A DNA stretch of 64,000 nt, from the NCBI GenBank assembly GCA_017979445.1, contig CM030704.1, positions 16,227,658 through 16,291,657 of the forward strand. Reading direction: 5' to 3'. Under the pieces are notes generated by a model that did not search any database, was not told where the DNA came from, and was given only the letters and a program-made list of their open reading frames with translations. The DNA is from Akebia trifoliata. Lineage: Eukaryota > Streptophyta > Magnoliopsida > Ranunculales > Lardizabalaceae. The position numbers and the translations under genes were made by a program. Shown piece by piece: positions 11,741 through 23,618 of this stretch; positions within the stretch are counted from its first letter, which is position 1; each line of letters opens with the position of its first letter.

Positions 11741-12936
11741 CTTCTTGGTTCCCTACACCTCAACCTAGTCAATTAGCATTCCAGAGGACTTAATAGGTGG
11801 GCTTAGGAAGTTGTTTGGAAAGAAAGGGTAAAAGGTTCGACTTCCCAAAATGCCCATAATCTAATAACATTCTTTTTTTTCTGCCAATTTTTTTTTAATG
11901 CCCATAGTTTGACATTTTTTTTTCTTTTGAACCTTTCAATACGGGATTTTCCTTTTAGATGACACTTTTCTTAAGAGAATACATTTTTTTTACGTGACCG
12001 GGCCGGAAGTAACTTCTCAGGTTGCCTACGTATCCCAAATATTTCTTTTTTTTTCTTTTGGGATCAGGTCAAAATGTAGTTCATACTTAGACTTCCCTCC
12101 CAAGGTTGGTTGGTGTGGTTTTAGAAATAAATAGGCTATTTTATTTTTTAGAGGCTGCGAGAGGCTAAAAAAATGTTATTTTTTTTTTGTAAGATAGGAA
12201 AATGGTTCGACCAAAGGAGGCCTCCTTTGGTGAATACTGCTCGACTTGGTCAAAGTTTTAGGAATTCGATATCTGGATTGCTCTGTCGAGTAAGGTCTTC
12301 TTTAAGAATGAATATTCTTTAGTCTTCTTTTGTGAAATCGAGTACCTCTTCTAAAACTTCGAGAAAATCTTTTATTATCTTATGAATGAAAACTCTCTTC
12401 TTGAGTGAAAAATATGGTAGATCCACTTGTAGGTCTTAGCGTCTTTCTCGATGCTTTCAACTATATCATTTTTGACCAATAATCTTTGACTTTGAAATTA
12501 CTCTTGACTTTATGTCTTGATCTATATTTTTGTGTAATCCATTCATATATCCTTATGAGACCATACAAGAACATTGTAGAATTTCTCAAGTAAGTTTACT
12601 ATTCTCTCATGTTCTCGTGAGGATAACGTATCACCAATTTACACTTCTTGAGTGTACTCTTTAATTCTAATATTTATCAAATTTGGTTAGTGAGCTTTAT
12701 GTCATTTCTCATATTAGATTTTATATTCACATCATTATTGCACACATGATAATCAAAAACTTCTTTATTTATTAGAATAAAAAGAACATAGACTGACAAA
12801 CCTTACTAAAACCCAAAAATAAAGATGACTAACTGAATTCAAAGACTGACGCAATTGAAGCTAAAAAAAACTAAGAAGACTTAAAAAGTCGACATCATTC
12901 TGAATGGAGGGACACAATTCTAGAGTCTATGCCACT

Positions 12937-14385
12937 TCAGTTATCTTTGATGGATGACTTGAACTTGCCTGCTTTTACTATCTCTTCATATTCTGATTCA
13001 AGTCTGTCAAATGTAGGAAAATCCGTTGCTTCAATAATTTCTCTGTTCTTGAGTTCTGTCACTATCTTAGGGTAGTTGAGCTCATTCTGGCATGGAGCGA
13101 ATGCACTGTTAAAACCAATTGGGTGAATGAAGGAAACTAGGTCAACTAATTTGAGTTTGGATATGGATATTAGGTTCAGAGTAGGAGGGGGTTGATTTTG
13201 AAAAGTTGGCAAAGGGTTAATCTTAACATTAGGAGTAGTAGGAGTGGGTATGGTGACTTTTCCTTACTCAATAAGGTCTTGGATAGCATGTCGGAGAGTG
13301 ATACACCTGTCAAGAACTTCACCAGGCATCTGATGGAATTCACAGAATTGCCCATTATCCATGTTTGGAGGAAGAGCATTAGGCAAAGGCCTAGGTTGTA
13401 AAGGTGTCAGCAATCCCATTTTCATCAATTTTTGATAAGCAACACTAACAGACATTCCAAGATTGGCAAATTGTCTCCTAGACTTGGCTTGTGGGGGCTG
13501 AGTAGCTTGAGGAGATAGTATGAAAGAGTTGTTTACCACTTGTAAGGAATTGACATTAGGTTTGAAATGTTTGGGTTTTGACTCAGACGAGTTACTAAAA
13601 AGTCCTGAAGAGTAGGCATCATCAACTTGATTTTCAGCCTCAATGAGGGATTGAAAAGTGGGAAGGTACTGAGGCATCAAGTACTTGGTATAATTTGGAG
13701 TGAGATTCCTGAGGATAATCTTGACTTATTCCTTCTCTTGAGGTTGGTCCCACTATTGAGCTGCTTTAGCTCTCCATCGAGGAATAAACTCAGTGAAAGT
13801 TTTCCCGAGTTTCTGTTTAGTAGTTTCTATGTCTCTTCTTGTGAGTTCAATATCCGTGTTGAATGAATATTGACCAATAAACTCTTTCATCAATTCATGC
13901 CATGTTCTTACCCGAGATGAATCCAATGACATTAACCAGCGTAATGCAGGACCTGTCAGGGTTCTTTGAAAAAGTTGAGCCATCTGTTCTTTACTTAGAC
14001 CTTGAGATTGCATTATGCCGACATATACTTTTAAGTGAGTCCTAGGGTATCCAATACTGTCAAACTTCTCCATATCTGGCATTGTGAACTTCTCTGGTAG
14101 ACGAACCGTAGGAAACAAGGTCATTGTCCCTAATCCAAGAGTAAGATCATCAGGGTCTTTAATATTCTTCAAAACAGTTTCAACCTGAGTTATTCGATGA
14201 GCTAAGACAGGGTCGACATGTAATTGATCATCTTCTTGGTTTTCGACGAGGTCAAACACATCCTGAAGTTCTATAGCTTTATCTTTTTCCTTTTCAATTT
14301 TCAGGGATTCAATTTGTGTTTGAACAGAAGCAATAATCTGTGCTTGAAAAGATTCTAAAATCTAACGGAGCGCAGCTTCATCCAT
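12937..14385 (-). pseudogene. gag: Element C gag, single frame with nonsense codons
   Basis: One reading frame runs from an ATG at 14385 to a stop at 12937, about 482 sense positions, with no frameshift. It is closed by three in-frame stops: around 14362-14364, at 13753-13755 (apparently Trp to TAG) and at 13264-13266. The capsid-like segment has LPEKFTMPDMEKFDSIGYPR and LMSLDSSRVRTWHELMKEF, typical of plant gypsy gag. The C-terminal part reads NQFCEF/GQFCEFHQMPG and LNYPKIVTELKNREIIE. Gag forms the virus-like particle. No protease follows. Nearly intact gag with only point nonsense changes points to fairly recent decay. Confidence 0.88.
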
Positions 14386-15437
14386 GGTACTCGTTTCTTC
14401 TTGTGGCCAAGACTAACTACTTAGCAATGGTACTCTGGAAAGATGACTTTTTTCACGGACCCAAAGTGGTACAGATGGAGGTTTAGAACATTTGGGACCA
14501 ATTATCACCTGATTGAAAGTAACCAAAGGTTAACCGTTGACTCTAAAGGTTTGACTCTTAACCACATGATATAGAATAGCCCAAGTCCAGTGGGAAATAT
14601 CGAATCCAAATACACTATAAGTCTATGGTGACCAAGAAAGTGAGAAAGGTTAGATGCGGGTCTACCCCAGATTGGGATTGAACCTTAGATAAGACAAATT
14701 AATTTGATCCTAATATCGAATTTTTTTATATAAAGTGATCTGGATCTTTAAAAGTGAAACAAATTAGTCTAACTAATTTGGTATTGATCAGTTTGATCCA
14801 TTTGTCAATTGGGCCAACTGGTTTAATTGGTTCAGGTCGGACCGACATAGTGGGTTTAGTTTGAACAGTCTGGATTAGTCCACCCACTTACCTGTTGGTT
14901 GGATTAAATAGAGCAACCCGGGAGCACCCATAGTCAGTTCAGATCATGACCTATAGGAAAGTTTCTAGACTATAGGTTTACAACGTGCAATACGTTTTTA
15001 TCTGGCCACTCTTGCCCAAGTACACCTATATACCTCTCGAGCGTACTCAATCAGACGGTACGTGGTGACTTGGTTTGATATACTGTATAGGTGATAATCT
15101 AAAACTTCAACTCACTTCTCTGAAGCCAAAAATAGCCAGTTTGACCCCTAGTTGAGAGGTGGCGCACGATGCTGAGCAAGGGTCCACTTAAATACTTCTC
15201 GTTTAGAATAGACATAGTCTATCCTCCTAGTACCGTAGTATATCGGAGCAGGATCTCGATTAGGCACTGATTTTGACAAGAAGTGCAACTGATGTACTTG
15301 GATCATCTTTGATATACTTATGGGTACGAGTCAAGAGTTGTAGCTTTCATAAATGGTTTGGCATCCCACGAGGGGACCGACCACATACTACTACTATGTT
15401 AGCAATCAGGACATGTGACTGTATAGCACACAATAGG

Positions 15438-15698
15438 TCAAAGGCTTAGGTCGCTCCAGCCTAGGTGCATCGATATACCTTTCAGAATCACATGATCAGA
15501 CGGTACTAATGTCCCAGTTTTATATACCCTAAAGTACGTGACTGGAGTTGTGGTTTTCATGAATGACGTCGTATCTCCGAAGAGACCGGGCCATGCACTA
15601 GTGCCACGTTGACTATATGGGACGTGCATGCGTGCAAAACAATAATGTGCATGTGGTGTGTGCAGAACAGGGTGGGGTGTGCCCGAAGCTTTATTCAA
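15438..15698 (-). CDS. Small leader open frame of element C, conserved in D
   Basis: 86 codons, same length as the frame at 31657-31917 in D, and clearly alike in protein: both contain SQRGT..WPGLFGD.TSFMK, TPVTY.RVYKTG and LKGISMH.GWSDLSL. I recognise no domain. Ogre/Tat elements can carry an extra ORF upstream of gag, but this one is far shorter. It may be the relic of a longer frame or simply well-preserved leader DNA. Confidence 0.35.
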   Translation of the reverse strand: MNKASGTPHPVLHTPHAHYCFARMHVPYSQRGTSAWPGLFGDTTSFMKTTTPVTYFRVYKTGTLVPSDHVILKGISMHLGWSDLSL

Positions 15699-16183
15699 AC
15701 AAGTGAGCCTATGGGCTTGATCATATCATCATACATTGATACCACATGAATATTAATCAAAATATTCAAAGCCTATTTGATTGCAATTAAAATCGAAACA
15801 AACACATCATACATCTCAATCAAGATCATGGCGCCGTTAGATAGGCAATTGAGACAACGAATAATAATTGGATTCAATCGTTGGCACAAGCTCATTATTT
15901 TTAGTCCAAACCAAGAAGATTCTTTTTATGGTCCAATCAATAGTGGTTTTGGGTGACCCGAAATAAATTGAGGCTTCAATGAACATTAAATTGAAGATAG
16001 CATGATAGTTGTTGTAATTTGGAGTGATGAATTCCCTTTTTTTATTTTTATTTTTTAAAAAAAATTAAAAACTAATTGATTTTAAAGAAAAAAAATTATT
16101 ATTTTTTTTTGTTGCAAACACACAATTTTTTATTGCTGCCAAAACATCCAACACGCCATCAGCACATACAACACTAATTTTTT

Positions 16184-16345
16184 TTGTATATGTTGTTGTC
16201 TAGCAACACACAACAACAACAACACAACAACAACACACAACACGCAACAGCAACACCCAACAGCAACAACAACACAACAGCAACACCCAACAGCACCAGC
16301 ACATTTTTATTTTTTTTGTTGCTACCAACAACACACAACAGCACA
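16184..16345. repeat. CAA/ACA-rich low-complexity block
   Basis: Runs of CAACAACAACAACACAACAA and CAGCAACACCCAACAGC, strongly G-poor on the + strand. Open frames across it on either strand are compositional artefacts. Confidence 0.9.
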
Positions 16346-16820
16346 TTTTTTTTTAGAAGAAAGGAAAAAAACAATATGCTACCAAAGGTCAAATTGACAC
16401 GTACATAATGAACAGCCAATAAAATTTTCTTCTCTTATGTATACCAACCAGGATCAAATCGGCACACACCCAAAACTTTTTTTTTTTAAAAAGGACAGAT
16501 TTAGATAAAAAAATAAAACATAGAAAACAAAAAATAAATAAATAAATAACCTGATCCGATAATCATTATTCTACCATCAACAAAAACCACCTCTTTGCAA
16601 TCTCGCATTATTTTGGGTCATCATAAACGAACCTCAATTGAACCACAGAAATAATACTTGATTGAACCAAAATAATATGCTAAAAAAAAATTGCTGAGAG
16701 AATATAATACAAACCTAAAAAATAAACGAGTCAAATAAACTAAAAATAAAAAATAAAAAAAATTTAGATCTAAATGGCAATGTTCCCATACTTGGGGCTT
16801 TTCAAGTTTGATCCTCAAAA

Positions 16821-16839
16821 GTCCCGAGTGGAGTCGCCA
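16821..16839 (-). other. Primer binding site of element C
   Basis: Minus-strand TGGCGACTCCACTCGGGAC lies one base inside the 5' LTR. It is the tRNA primer site; D (33421-33439) and E (about 35626-35644) have TGGCGACTCCACTGGGGA-like versions. This PBS type is common in Tat/Ogre elements, where I recall it being assigned to tRNA-Arg. Confidence 0.85.
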
Positions 16840-16840
16840 C

Positions 16841-18503
16841 TGAAAGCGCCCTCGATCTGCGGGGTGCGCGGATCCGCTTTTGACCTTTGAGGTTTGGGAG
16901 TCGCCACCTAGTTATTGCTGTCTAGGAACCGATTATAGACTCTAAAAAAAAAATAATAACTAATCTACAAAAGAAAATACTGAGTCCGGGGATCACATTA
17001 CAGGGTTGGAAGGTGTTAGGCACCAACCCCGCCCGGCAAACGCCGGTCTCTACCAATTCCCAAACAAACTACATTGCTAAAAAGACCTAAATAAAAATAA
17101 ATAAATAAATTACCTTCATGATCGCAATGGTTTTGTTCCCTCAGATCTGGTATAATAACTCCTTGTATAACATTCCTCACTCCGTTCTATCACCAGATTC
17201 GTTTTGGATCTCCAAAACGAGGTATTTTCTTCTTAAATCTGAATTTTCTGATTTTTTCTCGATTTCGGGGTGTTTTTGAAGAGCTTCTAGGTGTTTTTTG
17301 TACTAAAGGTGGGGTATGGATGTTAGGTAAGGAGTTGGGACTTCAAAATTAGGGTTTATAGGAGGCTAGGGAAGCTTTTTGACCTATTTTTTCTAAGGTT
17401 TCTTTTTTTATACGAAAATAGGGTGTGGAGGCTCCTATTTATAGATTTTTTAAATGCTTGTTTATATAGAATTAATGTTTAATTATAATTCTTTTAGTTA
17501 GAGTTATATTTTAATTAGAATTGTTTTAGGTAGAGTTATATTTTAGTTAGAATTCTATTAAATAGAGTTATTATTTAATTAGGATTATTAAATAGAATTA
17601 TATTTAATTAGAACTCTATTAGGGTTTTGACTTTTGGTCTTATTTGAATGACTTTAAGATTTTGACTTTATTTTTACTTGATTGACTTTAATATCTTGAC
17701 TTTAGTCTTATTTGATTGACTTTAACTTTTTGGAGAACCCCCTTCTATTATATCTTTAATTATTTAGGCCCTCAGATGGAGGGGTCCTTTAATAAATATC
17801 TTAGCAACCATCAACAATTTTACCTGAAAGCCTGATTGATCGATTTTTTTTGTTCAAATTTTAAATTAATTTTATTAATGTTTCACTTTAAATTATTTAA
17901 TGTTTTATTTATTAATTTCAGAATTTTAAATTTTTTAATTGGAAAATTACCGTTTACCCCCTAAAGAGAACTTTTGCATTTCAAGTCGGTTTTTGATGTT
18001 CCAGGATGTTTTAGAATCGATTTTTCGTAAGGAATTCAATGGGAATATTGGTTTGTTTCATTTATGAAATTTTTGTGCGAAATGATCGTGAGCTTTATGA
18101 GGGGTATTTTCGTAATTTTGTCAAATTTTGTGAAAATTGGCGAAATGGTTTATTTGATTTTGATTTGTTATTTTATGTGTTTGAATGGGTTTTCCTAAGC
18201 GTAACGTAGGCTCTAGGGATATTTTAAGGTTAAGGGTATTTTGGTAATTTGGTTATTTTTTAGTGATTTTTATCGTGAAGCTTCTTTTTGTCTGAAAAAT
18301 GATGATTTCTAACCTTTTGGGGTTATATTTTCCTATCATAGCGCGATTTCTACAGTTTTGTCAGTTCGAAATACCTCATCTGGATTTCTGAAACATATCT
18401 GGTAAAAAAATAAAGCATTGGGATAAACATCCATCATTGGGAACCGTTGCGATCGGATTGATGAGTTGATTAATCAGGCGAATGCAAAAATGGGGTGTTT
18501 ACA
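16841..18503 (-). repeat. 5' LTR of element C
   Basis: TGAAAGCGCC...GGGTGTTTACA, paired with 8732-10392. TATA-like CTATAAATAG (minus) at about 17435-17444. Confidence 0.95.
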
Positions 18504-18508
18504 GACGG
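18504..18508. other. Target site duplication of element C, right copy (GACGG)
   Basis: Identical to 8727-8731. Confidence 0.95.
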
Positions 18509-18563
18509 ACAAGTCTTTCCGCAACCGATCAATGCTGACACTGTCAAGAAATACTACGCCTAA
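18504..18563 (+). pseudogene. Last codons of element B integrase, displaced by C
   Basis: Starts with the duplicated GACGG and reads in frame DGQVFPQPINADTVKKYYA then TAA at 18561-18563, the expected integrase terminus. Removing C and one GACGG joins this to ILTKM at 8726 without a frameshift. Confidence 0.93.
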
Positions 18564-20090
18564 AAACTAACCCTGAGATGACAAAAGGCCATCTTTCCTA
18601 TCATAAACAAAATATCTAACCCTAGTCAGCCCTTTTAGCTATCACGTTCATTTCTTATCCTAAGACTGGGGTGAGTCAACAATTACAAAAAAAAGAGGTG
18701 ACAAAAGAAAAGAAAATCAGAGAGAAACAGAAAAAGCAAAAGTGTCAAATACTCCTGGCCCGCATGAGAATAAACTATGAACGGTTTAAAATACAAAAAA
18801 AATCAACAAATCAAAAACTCGGACACTTGATCTGAGCTCGACCCAAATCTCCAGCCTAAACAAGTTCAATAGACGCTGGAAGGAGACATAGATCACATTT
18901 TCGAAAAAAAAATATACGAACCTCATGTCTACCCCACTTTAGATAAACTAAGACCTAGACCTTAACTTTTTATATCCTTCCACTACCATAAATCTAAGAC
19001 AACGTTTCGTCCCACTAAAAGTCCTTTCTGATCAGGGAATATTCGAGGGCAACACAATAACAATGACAGCACTAATGATCTCGCGACTTTGTCTGGACCT
19101 CAAAGTCTTGTTAGTCATTGGAAGACTCGAGAGGAAAAAAAAAAGTACTCGAAGTGTAGAGTAACCGATCTCACGGCTCAACTTGAGTTGCCGAATCGAG
19201 AATAGTCATTAGCAAACTCAAGAGGGGAATGTAGATCTATTACACAAGAAAGAGTGTCACTACAAGAGTAGAGTCGTCGATCTCACAACTCAACTTGAGT
19301 TACCAAGCCATAAAGACACAGAGACTTCAAGAATAAACCGCAATGTAAAAATCCAAAAATACAAGCATAATCTGAAAGGGCATAGTGAAAATCCGAAAAG
19401 GCGCTATGAGTAAAAAAATCAGACTATGGCAAGATCAAAGCCACCGGCACGATGAAAATCCCAAAAAGAGCGTCGATGCGCAAAAACGTGGAAAACCAGG
19501 TCTGGTGAAAACCGTAATTGGCACCAGGTGCAATAAGGGTAAAAAATAAATATATATATATATATAACAACTCCTAGCCCGCAAGAGTATAAACTGTGAA
19601 CGGCGAAATCTTTCCAAAATCTCAATACCCAAACAAATAATAGTATTCCAATACTAATCACTAGGGATGACTCTAAAGGAACCAAAAGAGCAATTGACAT
19701 TTATATCCTCTGTGGTTGGCAAAAACACCAAGATCATTTCAACCAAAAATTTTTACAAACTCTGAATTTATCGTATTCATTTGATAAAGACATTTCATAA
19801 AATTTCAAAAAGGAAAACTACTATTTTGACCGATGATGAAAAATTTAGGACTTATTCAAACTTCAAGTTTTCAAATCATTAGATACACCTGAGGCCAGAT
19901 AAGTAAAAAACCTATTTTGTTTTTATTTCAAAAACTTCACATTACATTTTCACTAACATAAAAAAAAGGGTACCATCATCACCACCTCAGCATTTGAAGC
20001 ATCACGACTCACCAGGTAAGACGCAAATGTATCAAAACAAGGATCCTGAGCAAACCTCTCCTGAGATCACTCTCTAGGCCTACTGAGGTA
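18564..20090 (+). other. Element B 3' UTR, upstream of the captured gene fragment
   Basis: No coding signal. Around 19130-19320 a segment of about 115 bp is duplicated in diverged form (AACTCAACTTGAGTTRCC in both copies). GAAAATCCGAAAAGGCGCTATG at about 19386 recalls the Tat-type 3' UTR repeat. A short AT microsatellite is at about 19549-19566. Open frames at 19419-19700 have no support. Confidence 0.65.
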
Positions 20091-20862
20091 GATAAAGCAA
20101 TTGATCATCGAATTTACAGTTGCAGCAATGGAAGAGTTTATAAGAATAGCCCAACTAGGGGAACCGTTGTGGGTACATAGTCTTGATCATGCTTATGAGT
20201 TTCAAAGTGAAGATGAGTACATGCGAACATTCCTGAAGGGAATAGGGCCAAAACCATTTGGATTGAAGTCAAAAGCTTCTCGAGAAACTGTCGTTGTTAT
20301 CATGAATCACATTAACCTTGTTGAGATCTTCATGGATGTGAATCAATGGTCGAATATATTATTTAACATTATTTCAAGAGCCATGACTCTAGAAGTCCTA
20401 TCAACCGACGTAGCAGGAAACTATAATGGAGCCCTTCAAGTGATGATAGTAGAATTTCAAATCCCTTCGCCTCTGGTTCCGACTTCAGAGAGTTTCTTTG
20501 TAAGGTATTGTAAACATCATGCCGAAGGGATTTGGGTAATGGTCGATGTTTCCTTGGATCGCGTCCTAGCCCGATATTGAGATGTCGAAGAAGGCCATCA
20601 AGCTATTTAATCAAGCAATGCCAAATGGTTACTCCAAGGTCATATGGGTCGAACATGTAGAAGTGGATGACAAAGCAGTTCACAATATATATAGAACACT
20701 GGTTAACTCTGACCTTGGATTTGGAGCAAAGCAATAGGTTGCTACCTTAGATCGACAATGTGAACGCCTTGCAAGTGTTATGACTACTGACACGCCAACT
20801 AGAAATATTAGTGTGATAATAAATCAAGAAGGGCGAAAGAGTATATTGATATTGCAAGAGAG
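20091..20862 (+). pseudogene. Captured HD-ZIP IV homeobox gene fragment (START domain), intronless
   Basis: The open part (about 20101-20580) reads [77 protein letters not shown] and [20 protein letters not shown]. These are the hallmark START-domain blocks of class IV homeodomain-leucine zipper transcription factors (ANL2/PDF2/GL2 group). After a frameshift the RPSP..RCRRRPS segment is seen; after another, [18 protein letters not shown], then a TAG at a Trp position, ATLDRQCERLASVM and INQEGRKS. The homeodomain and zipper are missing, as is the C-terminus. About 250 residues are covered with no intron. It lies between B's pol and B's polypurine tract/3' LTR, in the same orientation, so it looks like an mRNA segment taken up by the element. 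Non-functional now. Confidence 0.85.
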
Positions 20863-21293
20863 TAGCACCGATACAAAATGATCAAAGGCGTCATTACAAA
20901 GGACAATGCATGAATTGAGAGGGTTAACTTATGGTAGAAATAGAGTAAGATCAACAAAAAAAAGGGTAATGAAGAGTGGGTTAAAAAAAATCAAAAGAAT
21001 TTCAAAAATCCTTTCGAGTTGCACTCAACTCCGATTTGTTAAAACACGACCAAGAACATCCAAGTTTCAAAACTCATCAAATCTGAAATCTCACACGAGC
21101 TCCACGCCATCGAGATCAAGGAATTAATAAGGCAAGACTCTGTTAGACCCCGTGCTTGAGTAGCCATTTTCTACAAAAGTCATCAATTCAACCGATAATT
21201 CGAAGTCGTGTTTCAGCAAAGTTTTTTGTCCTGTACAAATAGGGGTTTAATCTATTCAGTTTTTTGCACGCAATTCCTTCAAAGAAGGTCAGC
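20863..21293 (+). other. Element B 3' UTR, distal part and polypurine tract region
   Basis: Non-coding; resembles the terminal UTR of Tat elements. AAAGAAGGTCAGC (21281-21293) abuts the 3' LTR and is the probable polypurine tract, weaker in purines than in A. The 73-codon frame at 20906 is not supported. Confidence 0.55.
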
Positions 21294-23618
21294 TGTAGAC
21301 ACCCCAATTTGAACGGGCCTCTACCCGAAAGGGTCCAAAATTATCGATTTTCCAAATAAATGGGTCAACGAGCCTCAAAGGCCCGAATCACTAAAAAGTG
21401 AAATTTTGATCGAACCGGAGCCCCTAAGACCTCATAATGATTCAGGGGGCCCACCAAAAAGGCTTGGCCTACCCTACGCTTTCCCTATGTTTGCCGCTCC
21501 GCTTCCAAAACAAAAATGCCAAATTTTCGATAAAGTTCACCAACGGGTCTAAAAAGCTCGATTTGCCAACATGTGGCATGTTGATCAAAGCAATGATTTC
21601 CAAAACCTCAAAAAAATAAATAAAATTAAAAACGAGACTTGGGACGCCTACCACCTCCTCTACCCTCCAACGCTCCACTTCCAAATTCAAAAATACCCTA
21701 AGTCCATTTAAGGCCCATAAACCCTCAACATTCACAAAATACATTTCTCACCTTATCCCCTAACCTAAATCCAATCCAACACCACCTAAAACCTAAAACA
21801 TACCCACCCTCAAAAATCCAATCCAAAACAAATCCTACCCAATCCAATAATCCAAAACCATTTCATAACCCAAGCCCAATATACTAAAAAGCCCACAAAC
21901 CCTTATCCATAACCAATTCACATCCAACCCATAATCCTAACCCACAAACTACTACCCACATCAACCAATCACCATTTTGATAATCAAATATGACACATGT
22001 CATCAAACCCTCTCACCTCCCTCATCAAATCACCTACACCATCACCTTTCTTCAAAAAATTAACTACCAACATCACCTTTTCTCTAAAAAATCACATCAA
22101 TCCACACCCTCCCCTAACCTACCCTCATTACTCCCTATAAACCTTCATTCTCTCAAATCAAACACCATCAACTCATACCCCTATAACCTACCCTCATAAT
22201 TCTCTAACCCCTATTCTCTCAAATCAAACACCTCCCTCTAACCTACCATCATCATACCTCTCCCTAATCTACCATTATCATTTCCTATAAACCCATCTCT
22301 ACAACCAAAACCTACACCCATCATCTCCAATCAAACACTCAATCTCTCCCATCAATTAAATCTAAACCCCTAACCTCCATACATCTTGTCACATGTCACC
22401 ATCTCCCTCACCATCCCAACCACCCTCTTACACCCTCATTCTCTTAAACCAAACACCACTTAATCAATCAACCACCCTCTTAAACACCAATCATCTCATC
22501 TCACCAAACACTTCACCCAAATGGTTTGGGTAGGATCCAAACTATTTGAATCAAAACACAACCCATTTACCCTCATTACATAATTATCCCTCTCCCAACT
22601 CTTAATTTCATACCCGCCACCTTTAAAACATGTGTCATTCTCTATTCTACCCCACTTTACCCTCATTATACCCCTAAAATAATCCATTAACATCTATAAA
22701 TACCCCCTCATCTTCCCAAAAATGGTTTCCAACTCTCACTACAAAAATCTCTTACCAAGTCTCATAAAAAATCACTCCACTCTCTACTCTAAACTCTACT
22801 CATCATTTCACTACTCTCTCACACTAATCTCAAAAGAGTTATATTCTCATAACTCATTAAGGACTCAACTCAAGAAGACATAGAAGAAGAAAAAGGAAGG
22901 AAAGAAAAGAAAACCTTGAAACTTGAAGGTGGGTGCAACAAAATACCCCCCCCCTCTCTCTCTCTACTCTCTTCCTCCCTCTTTTATATCCCCTCCTCTC
23001 TTTAATTTTTATTTTAGATAGCCCCTAAGATGTAATGTTTCCCCTCCCTTATCTCCGGTAGATCGAACTTCGGTTTGATCGAAAGTATAAGGGTTGTAAC
23101 TACCTTCAAAAAAAATAAAATCGATTCAACCCATCAAATCATTTTGAGGCAACCAGTTTTTGGGTTCTTCTCAACTCGTGAGAATGGATCCATAGTCATC
23201 GTCAACACTTTTAAAAATGTGTTATTCCCAAGGCTAAGGATCTATAAGGATCATCTCCTTCGATGGGATAATCCTATAATCAATCCAAAAATAAATCCCA
23301 ACTTAGGGTACATATTATCAACACGTGGCACTTTATTTTTATTTTTGTATTTTCAATCGAAATGACCGAGTTGAGTTGAAGTTACCACCACATGGTGGGG
23401 AGAAAAGGGTGCCTAACACCTTCCTTTTTCTCCAATCGAGCCGCTTACCCCGAATCTCTAGGTTTGATTAGTACTTTATCTATTGTGAGTCACTACGTGT
23501 CAAAATACCATTTTTTCTGAAAAATGTATATTGGGTGACCATTCATACCCACTTACAATATGAATGGTGGCAACTCTAAATCATAGTAGATGTGGTCATC
23601 GTAATCGCGAAAATCACA
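21294..23618 (+). repeat. 3' LTR of element B (2,325 bp)
   Basis: Starts TGTAGACACCCCAATTTGAA and ends GAAAATCACA. About 21640-22880 is almost free of G on the + strand (C/A/T-rich). A clear TATA box CTATAAATA lies at about 22695-22703, followed by a CT-rich leader. The last 690 bp pair with the 5' remnant at 6356-7028. Confidence 0.88.

Larger units (their letters stand above)
10408..12936 (-). other. Element C 3' UTR
   Basis: Non-coding stretch from the end of gag to the polypurine tract, containing two tandem-repeat zones (annotated separately) and the conserved TTCTCAGGTTGCCTACG block near 12017. Open frames of about 65 codons at 11268-11511 are in sequence also found in D and are not convincing genes. 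Confidence 0.7.
14386..16820 (-). other. Element C 5' leader
   Basis: Long leader between PBS and gag, 2.4 kb. The section 14440-15720 is homologous to 23640-24153 and to D (28840-29419 plus 31282-31940). It includes an 86-codon frame conserved in D (annotated separately) and a CAA/AACA-rich block. The rest shows no coding signal. Confidence 0.7.
8732..18503 (-). mobile_element. Element C: complete gag-only LTR retrotransposon (9.8 kb)
   Basis: Two LTRs of 1,661 and 1,663 bp with TG...CA ends, a PBS next to the right LTR, a PPT next to the left LTR and perfect GACGG duplications. The 6.4-kb interior has only gag (12937-14385); no protease, RT, RNase H or integrase can be found in any frame. 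This matches the TR-GAG type of non-autonomous element. LTRs look roughly mid-90s percent identical by eye, with many differences at CG sites. Confidence 0.93.
6356..23618 (+). mobile_element. Element B: Tat-like retrotransposon carrying a host gene fragment, split by C
   Basis: Parts in order: 5' LTR remnant (6356-7028), RNase H and integrase (7029-8731), inserted element C (8732-18503), last integrase codons (18504-18563), 3' UTR, a captured HD-ZIP IV fragment (20091-20862), and a 3' LTR (21294-23618). The 5' LTR runs straight into RNase H, so PBS, gag, protease and RT are deleted. The LTR family differs from A/C/D. The copy is immobile. Confidence 0.85.

Noticed and set aside
16174..16419. 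Open frames on both strands (81 and 74 codons)
   Set aside because: They follow a CAA/GTT-rich low-complexity block; compositional artefact.
16821..16839. Possible tRNA fragment
   Set aside because: Only the 3' complement of a tRNA is present next to an LTR, so it is a primer binding site. I found no complete tRNA or rRNA gene in the window.
21990..22199. 69-codon frame in the B LTR
   Set aside because: Arises from the G-free composition of the LTR.
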